Assembly: GCF_900116255.1 (NCBI RefSeq)
Contig: NZ_FPAI01000001.1
Span: 310,001-374,000, forward strand
Length of the DNA stretch: 64,000 bases
From: Halolactibacillus miurensis
Lineage (GTDB): Bacteria; Bacillota; Bacilli; Bacillales; Amphibacillaceae
Direction of reading: 5' to 3'
Shown piece after piece: positions 58,964 through 64,000 of the stretch (positions within the stretch are counted from its first letter, which is position 1; each line of letters starts with the position of its first letter). The notes under the pieces are model-generated. The model had not been told where the DNA came from. It saw only the letters and a program-made list of their open reading frames with translations, and searched no databases. A program made the translations under genes and the position numbers.

Positions 58964-61900
58964 ATGAAAAGGTACAAAAGAAAATTAATGCGAGGCATGG
59001 CTTGTATGATGCTGATGCTTCTCGCCCTGCAAATGGTCTTACCCTATGTGGAAGTACAGGCAGCCCCAAGTGGACAGGTGCTAGATATGTCCGACCCAGA
59101 AGCATCTCAGTATACGAAAGAACTTTTTGCTTACTTAAAAGGTCTAGGTGGCGATGAGATTCTATTCGGTCAACAGCATGCGATTGATGAAGGATTAACG
59201 TTGACAAACGACGGTAACCGCGTCGCATCCGATCAGTCAGAAGTGAAAAATGCAGTAGGGAATTATCCCGCAATTTTTGGTTGGGATACAAATAGTTTAG
59301 ATGGACGCGAGCGTCCAGGTAATGCGATTGGAGATGTTGCATTATCGTATGAAGAAAGACTCAATAATTTGGCGGCATCGATGAAAAAAGCTCATGAACT
59401 AGGCGGGATTGTGACACTTAGTATGCATCCAAATAATTTTGTGACAGGAGGTAACTATAACGATACCGCAGGTAACGTTGTCAGAGAAATCCTCCCAGAG
59501 AACAGTCAACATGAAGCGTTTAACGCATGGTTAGATCAAATTGTTGATTTATCGCATAAAGTAGTGGATGAAAATGGCGAAGCGATTCCAATCATTTTCC
59601 GTCCATTTCACGAACAGACAGGCTCTTGGTTCTGGTGGGGGCAAAGTTCAACGACCCCAGAGGATTACAAAGCGATTTTTCGTTATACGGTCGATTACTT
59701 ACATGAACATGGCAATCATAATATTTTAATTGGTTTTTCACCTGGTTCAGGTCCTAGTGGTGATAAAGACCGCTACTTTGAGACGTATCCAGGAGATGAC
59801 TATGTTGATATTTTAGGTATCGATAGTTATGACAATAAAGCGAATGCGGGTAGTGAGGCTTGGATTAATAGTGTTGCGGGTGACTTACATATGCTCGCAG
59901 AAGAAGCGGAGACACGAGGCAAAGTGTCAGCTTTAACAGAGTTTGGTTATAGTGCTCAAGGGATGAATGAAACAGGCAACACGTTAGACTGGTGGACAAA
60001 AGTGTTAGACGGCATTATGAATAATGCTGCCTATCCAAAAGCAAAAGAAACGTCATATATGTTAACGTGGGCAAACTTTGGTTTTCCGAATAATATGTAT
60101 GTACCATATAAAGATGTAAACGGAGATTTAGGTGGTGACCATGAATTACTGACTGATTTCACAAAGTATTATGAGGATCAGCGTACTGTATTTGCGAGTG
60201 AAGCAAACATCTATAATCAAGGTATTGACTATACAGTTAGTGACCATGACATGGACCTTTTTGTCGTGGGACCAACAAATGGTACGAAGTTAACGACAGC
60301 ACCGACCACATTACGCGCGAAAGTAAACCATGGCATTCATCCGCTCGTCACATATCAAGCAAGTACAGGTGAAGAAGTCGAAATGGTGTTAGATGGTAAT
60401 TACTACACGGCCACATATACACCAGATGCTCTGTTTAATAATGGCTCTGTGGATGTGACCTATCGCTATTATGAAAACGATGAAATGATCGATCAAGAAA
60501 GTCATCGTTATTTTGTGACGATTGATGAACTTGTTGTTAAAACGTATGATTTTGCTGAGAATATTGACGGTATTAAAACGAATGGCACCTATTCTAATCA
60601 AGATGGTGCAGCGCCAGAACTTACAATCAGTCATAGTGACTTTAATGGCGGATCGCTTAAACTTGATGTTACAAATATGGATCCAACTGTTTGGTGGCAA
60701 GAGCTTAAACTAGAATTAACGGACGTATCAGATATTGATGTGACAACAGTTAATCAGGTGCGTTTTGATGTCTATGTACCAACGTCGGCAGGTGAGAAAG
60801 CTTTGGCGAATACCGTTATGTTGCCGCCTGATTGGGAGACGAAATATACACATGAAGTGAATGTACATGACTACGATACGGTAACGGTTGAAGGGAAAGA
60901 CTATTACCACGTAGAAGCGGCAATCGATCTGCCGAAAGTAGAGGAGGCAGAAGGTTTGGCGATCTCACTTGTTGGTAAGCAAATGACATTTGATGAGGCA
61001 TTATTCCTTGATAATATTCAATTAATGAATGTCTATCAACCAACAGTTAAAGACCCGCTTGTAGTAGATGATTTTGAAGGATACATGGGAGACAATGATT
61101 TGTTGGATCGTGCTTATAGTGATAATGGAGATCCTATTCATCTCGCCTTATCAAGCGCAGACAAACAATCAGGTGACTATGGTCTTCAATTTGACTATAC
61201 ATTAGGCAGCGCAGGTTACTCTGGTAAACAAATCTCCCTCGGTGGTGTAGATTGGTCAGAAACGAATGGCGTTTCATTCTGGTTAAAGCATGAGGCACAA
61301 AGAGAGAGACACCTCACTGTTCAAATTCAAATAGGTGGTGTAAGTTTTGAATCGAATGTTGAATTAAACAATGCTTATGAAGGGGTGGTGTCAATACCGT
61401 TTAGTGACTTTGCGCCGGCGCATTGGGAAAGTAATCAAACAGCGGTGATTGATTCCGAACGGATTCAAAAAGTGACACAATTTGCCCTTTATATGGGCGG
61501 TGAGACGGGTGGTGGTACCCTTTACTTTGATGATATTAAAGCAACGACAATTGAAGGAGCTGAACCCATTCCAGATAAAGAAACAGGCCCAATTGACATA
61601 GAGCCACTTCATTTTACATTTGATGAATCAAATGAAGAGTTTTCAGGCGCGGGATTTGATGTAGTTGGTGGACACTATAGTGGTACGCTTGATTTAGCAG
61701 GTAAAAAAGAAGTAAAACGTAGTTTTGGCCAGTCGCTAGAAGGCTATCAATACATTGTTGCCCGCATCAACTATGGAAGTGAACAAACAGTAGGCGATGT
61801 TTTGAAAGCAAAAGTCTTTATTAAGACAGGTGATGATTGGGCATGGTCTGATAGTGGTGAGGTCAGGTTAAAACAAGGTGAGTATGTCGATGTGATTTTT

Positions 61901-63019
61901 GACCTATCAACAGTTGAAGATTTGAGTGCTGTTCGTGAACTTGGTATTGAGTTTAGTGGCAGTGCAGAAGGTGAAGCAACTGTCCATATTGATTACATCA
62001 GTATTGTTGAATCACTTGACCGAGTGCCTTCGGATGAAGAGGACCAAACCCCAGGCGAAGGTGATTCAGAAGATGGAGACCAAACCCCAGGCGAAGGTGA
62101 TTCAGAAGATGGAGACCAAACCCCAGGCGAAGGTGATTCAGAAGATGGAGATCAAACGCCAGGTGAAGGTGATCCAGAAGATGAAGATCCAACACCAGGA
62201 GAAGATGATACAGAAGGTGAAGATCCAACACCAGGAGAGGATGATACAGAAGGTGAAGATCCAACACCAGGAGAGGATGATACAGAAGGTGTAGATCAAA
62301 CACCAGAAGAAGATGATTCAGAAAATGAATCAACAGAAGGTGTAGTGGTTGGGTTGAATGACTTAACGCAAAATCCATCGCGACCAAATACTTGGATTGT
62401 TAATCATGTGAAAAAAGAGATGACAATTTCTGAAGCAGTACTCGCATTACTTGATTATCAAGATTGGTTGGAGTTTGAATATGAAGGCGTAACGGTAGGA
62501 CTGCCTGTCAACATGTTAAAAGGACAGGGAGAAGTGACGTTTAAAGCTGAAACGGTAAACGACTTAATAGATGCTAACACGTCTCTTATTAGTGACTTAA
62601 TGTCATTTTCGTTAGTGGATGAAGATGGAGAAGCGGTTGACTTTAATGGTGGTCGCGTACGTTTAGCTTTTAAGGCAAATCTAGAAGACGTTACTGACCT
62701 TGATCTGGTGAAAGTCGCTTATATAAGTGATGATGGTGTACAGATAGAATTACTTACACCTATAGATATTGATGTTGAAAAAAGCATGGTCTATGCTGAA
62801 GTTGAACACTTCAGTCGTTATGGTGTTGTATTAACGGAGGGGACAGGCAATGATGGTATCGTTGAGGATGATCAAAGTGATGATCACACTGAAGGAGAAG
62901 TATTACCAGAAACAGCCACTTCAACGTTTAACTATATAGGGCTAGCGATGTTCATCATCAGTGTCTCTGCAGGTATATTTTATGTGGATAAACGAAAGCG
63001 TCAACAGTCAAAATCCTAA
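58964..63019 (+). CDS. Wall-anchored multidomain beta-mannanase, glycoside hydrolase family 26
   Basis: A 1351-residue surface enzyme degrading mannan or glucomannan. Signal peptide about 1-33. The GH26 domain (about 38-400) has acid/base E217 in FRPFHEQTGSWFWWG and nucleophile E326 in ALTEFGYS. An Ig-like segment (about 425-520) precedes a likely mannan-binding module (about 525-690, CBM23/27-like) and a VDDFEGY-type module (about 695-860, CBM11-like), then a third beta-domain to about 1020. Eight acidic 12-residue repeats (1027-1122), a further domain and LPETA (1314-1318) with membrane segment and basic tail follow. GGAGG is 10 bases before the ATG. Confidence 0.9.
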   Translation: MKRYKRKLMRGMACMMLMLLALQMVLPYVEVQAAPSGQVLDMSDPEASQYTKELFAYLKGLGGDEILFGQQHAIDEGLTLTNDGNRVASDQSEVKNAVGNYPAIFGWDTNSLDGRERPGNAIGDVALSYEERLNNLAASMKKAHELGGIVTLSMHPNNFVTGGNYNDTAGNVVREILPENSQHEAFNAWLDQIVDLSHKVVDENGEAIPIIFRPFHEQTGSWFWWGQSSTTPEDYKAIFRYTVDYLHEHGNHNILIGFSPGSGPSGDKDRYFETYPGDDYVDILGIDSYDNKANAGSEAWINSVAGDLHMLAEEAETRGKVSALTEFGYSAQGMNETGNTLDWWTKVLDGIMNNAAYPKAKETSYMLTWANFGFPNNMYVPYKDVNGDLGGDHELLTDFTKYYEDQRTVFASEANIYNQGIDYTVSDHDMDLFVVGPTNGTKLTTAPTTLRAKVNHGIHPLVTYQASTGEEVEMVLDGNYYTATYTPDALFNNGSVDVTYRYYENDEMIDQESHRYFVTIDELVVKTYDFAENIDGIKTNGTYSNQDGAAPELTISHSDFNGGSLKLDVTNMDPTVWWQELKLELTDVSDIDVTTVNQVRFDVYVPTSAGEKALANTVMLPPDWETKYTHEVNVHDYDTVTVEGKDYYHVEAAIDLPKVEEAEGLAISLVGKQMTFDEALFLDNIQLMNVYQPTVKDPLVVDDFEGYMGDNDLLDRAYSDNGDPIHLALSSADKQSGDYGLQFDYTLGSAGYSGKQISLGGVDWSETNGVSFWLKHEAQRERHLTVQIQIGGVSFESNVELNNAYEGVVSIPFSDFAPAHWESNQTAVIDSERIQKVTQFALYMGGETGGGTLYFDDIKATTIEGAEPIPDKETGPIDIEPLHFTFDESNEEFSGAGFDVVGGHYSGTLDLAGKKEVKRSFGQSLEGYQYIVARINYGSEQTVGDVLKAKVFIKTGDDWAWSDSGEVRLKQGEYVDVIFDLSTVEDLSAVRELGIEFSGSAEGEATVHIDYISIVESLDRVPSDEEDQTPGEGDSEDGDQTPGEGDSEDGDQTPGEGDSEDGDQTPGEGDPEDEDPTPGEDDTEGEDPTPGEDDTEGEDPTPGEDDTEGVDQTPEEDDSENESTEGVVVGLNDLTQNPSRPNTWIVNHVKKEMTISEAVLALLDYQDWLEFEYEGVTVGLPVNMLKGQGEVTFKAETVNDLIDANTSLISDLMSFSLVDEDGEAVDFNGGRVRLAFKANLEDVTDLDLVKVAYISDDGVQIELLTPIDIDVEKSMVYAEVEHFSRYGVVLTEGTGNDGIVEDDQSDDHTEGEVLPETATSTFNYIGLAMFIISVSAGIFYVDKRKRQQSKS
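62042..62329 (+). repeat. Eight 36-bp tandem repeats in the mannanase spacer
   Basis: Each unit encodes a variant of DQTPGEGDSEDG. The first three are identical in DNA, the fourth is intermediate, units five to seven are a second type (DPTPGEDDTEGE) and the eighth is degenerate. The unit length keeps the frame. It probably spans the cell wall; copy number is likely to vary. Confidence 0.95.
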
Positions 63020-63077
63020 TAGTTAAAGATATAGCGTATAAAAATTATTTGTTATTTTAATAGGAGAGGTATAAAAG

Positions 63078-63112
63078 GAGTGACGGGGGTCTTAGTCCTG
63101 TCACTCTTTTTT
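63078..63112 (+). terminator. Terminator after the mannanase gene
   Basis: A 10-bp stem with one G-T pair (63078-63087 with 63097-63106) followed by T6. Confidence 0.85.
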
Positions 63113-63145
63113 CATCATGATTAGTTTGATGGTATAGGACTGATT

Positions 63146-64000
63146 TCAAAGTCCAATCGAGAATAATTGATCAATAAATGCAGGTAACGTATCAATTTGA
63201 ATGAGACGTTGAATATGTTTTTTGTTTTCGACAAGTTTCGTAATAAAACTATAGAGTGACTGTAAATCTTCTTGGCTATCTTTACTTACGTTTAACAGAA
63301 TAATAAACTGAACTCTTTTATCGCCCCACTCAATCGGTTTATCTAGTGTCATCATACTAACGTGTGTCTCTTTCGTTTGAGCAGTAATAGGGTGTGGGAT
63401 GGCGATTAAGTTTCCGTAGGCTGTTGGTGCAATCTTTTCTCTTTCAAAGACATGAATTAAATAATCATTCGGTAACTGGAGTGGTGCTTTTAGTTGTTTA
63501 TAGAGAAAGCTAAGTGCCGCTTCTTTAGTGTCGAGTGATTGTTTTAAGAAGATGGCGTGTTGGTCAATGTATTGTAACAGCTCTTTATAATCTGCCTTGA
63601 AGTAGGTTTCTACTTGGTTGATATCTTGATCTGTCAGAATCGCATTCACTTCAACAACTGGGACCGGTAAATCTTGTTGAATAGGGACGGAACTAATAAT
63701 CAAATCAATCGCATTAAAGGGAAGTTGATCAATTTTATAAAATTCTGTCGTCCCTAAAATATTAATCTTCGACCCAAACATTGATTGCAACTTATATTTA
63801 ATGAGTTGCGCACTTCCAAGTCCGGATGCACAGACGATAAAACATGATAACGGCTTGTGTTTCAGTTTTTGTCGCTCGATTGCCGCTCCGATATGAAGGG
63901 CTAAATAACCAATTTCATTTTCATCAATCGAGACGTCGAGTGTCTCTTCCAACGCGACGCCGGCGATAATGCCGGCTTCAAAAGCTAAGGGGTAACTGGT
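63146..64000 (-). CDS. PRD/PTS-type transcriptional activator, C-terminal part (5' end outside window)
   Basis: At least 284 residues, open to the right edge; the TTG at 63952 is only an internal codon. The visible part begins in the end of a PRD (FEAGIIAGVALEETL, IGYLALHIGAAIER), then an EIIB-like domain (FIVCASGLGSAQLIKYKL, with possible phospho-Cys), then an EIIA of the mannitol/fructose type with its His in IAIPHPI. Such MtlR/LicR/ManR-like regulators activate PTS operons. Next to the mannanase it probably controls a manno-oligosaccharide PTS beyond the window. Confidence 0.87.
   Translation of the reverse strand, partial: TSYPLAFEAGIIAGVALEETLDVSIDENEIGYLALHIGAAIERQKLKHKPLSCFIVCASGLGSAQLIKYKLQSMFGSKINILGTTEFYKIDQLPFNAIDLIISSVPIQQDLPVPVVEVNAILTDQDINQVETYFKADYKELLQYIDQHAIFLKQSLDTKEAALSFLYKQLKAPLQLPNDYLIHVFEREKIAPTAYGNLIAIPHPITAQTKETHVSMMTLDKPIEWGDKRVQFIILLNVSKDSQEDLQSLYSFITKLVENKKHIQRLIQIDTLPAFIDQLFSIGL

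Noticed and set aside
58960-59157. 65-codon frame starting 4 bases before the mannanase ATG
   Set aside because: It runs through the mannanase signal-peptide region in another frame and lacks protein-like features; kept only as a possible start-site competitor.
62042-62329. Possible CRISPR-like array
   Set aside because: The units are contiguous 36-bp coding repeats without unique spacers, and no cas genes are present.
61926-62387. Long open frames on both strands over the repeat array
   Set aside because: They are by-products of the 36-bp repeats within the mannanase gene; no ribosome binding sites and highly repetitive Leu/His or Lys/Gln composition.

Overview
The window reads as chromosomal DNA of a low-GC Gram-positive bacterium of the Bacillaceae. 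Support for this: SAM-I riboswitch, CcpA-type cre sites, LicT/RAT antitermination, several PTS permeases, sortase signals, sigma-D-like promoters in front of chemotaxis receptors, and strong GGAGG ribosome binding sites. Acidic secreted proteins, motility receptors, an AhpC/AhpF peroxidase pair and a carbohydrate-fermenting gene set would suit a marine or alkaliphilic fermenter such as Halolactibacillus or Amphibacillus. That placement is inference. I saw no rRNA, tRNA, CRISPR array or prophage.

Layout. 1-0.8 kb: end of a chemotaxis receptor followed by a cluster of DnaA-box-like 9-mers. 0.9-4.6 kb: RpiR regulator coupled to a DUF4317 gene, divergent from a GH1 6-phospho-beta-glucosidase. 4.6-7.8 kb: DUF4358 lipoprotein, MBOAT acyltransferase and DHHW protein (surface-polymer acylation cassette). 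7.8-13.7 kb: VTC-domain protein, DUF4956 membrane protein and a large Cthe_2159-like lipoprotein, divergent from an OmpR-type two-component system. 13.7-15.6 kb: YibE/F membrane pair. 15.6-20 kb: maltose-type PTS, GH4 6-phospho-alpha-glucosidase and RpiR regulator. 20-24 kb: cell-wall-anchored 5'-nucleotidase, then ahpC-ahpF behind PerR-like boxes. 24.5-29.6 kb: AraC regulator, three Gfo/Idh/MocA oxidoreductases and a TIM-barrel isomerase-like enzyme. 29.6-34.1 kb: licT-bglP-bglA beta-glucoside operon with RAT/terminator. 34.1-39.5 kb: DUF1002, cyclase-family, DUF4153 and amidase genes.

39.5-47 kb: methionine-linked region: MtnE-like aminotransferase, small DUF6366 protein, YbdH-like dehydrogenase, omega-amidase-like hydrolase, SAM riboswitch, metQNI, and an FMN-dependent 2-hydroxy-acid oxidase. 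47-50 kb: two chemotaxis receptors. 50-52.3 kb: secreted coiled-coil protein, lipoprotein, and a scar where a TnpB-like fragment abuts an ilvB-like 3' remnant. 52.4-56.5 kb: CopZ-like chaperone, an atypical P1B ATPase and a Flp/Fnr regulator that appears to activate its own operon, then small SHOCT and secreted proteins. 56.6-64 kb: mannan utilisation: manA and ROK kinase divergent from a large wall-anchored GH26 beta-mannanase, followed by the end of a PRD/PTS-type activator running off the window.

Common theme: extracellular polysaccharide breakdown (GH26), PTS uptake of disaccharides, intracellular phospho-glycosidases (two GH1, one GH4), under CcpA plus local RpiR, LicT or BglG-type regulators. 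The least understood units are the VTC/DUF4956/Cthe_2159 cassette, the triple-oxidoreductase cluster, and the methionine keto-acid/hydroxy-acid region.
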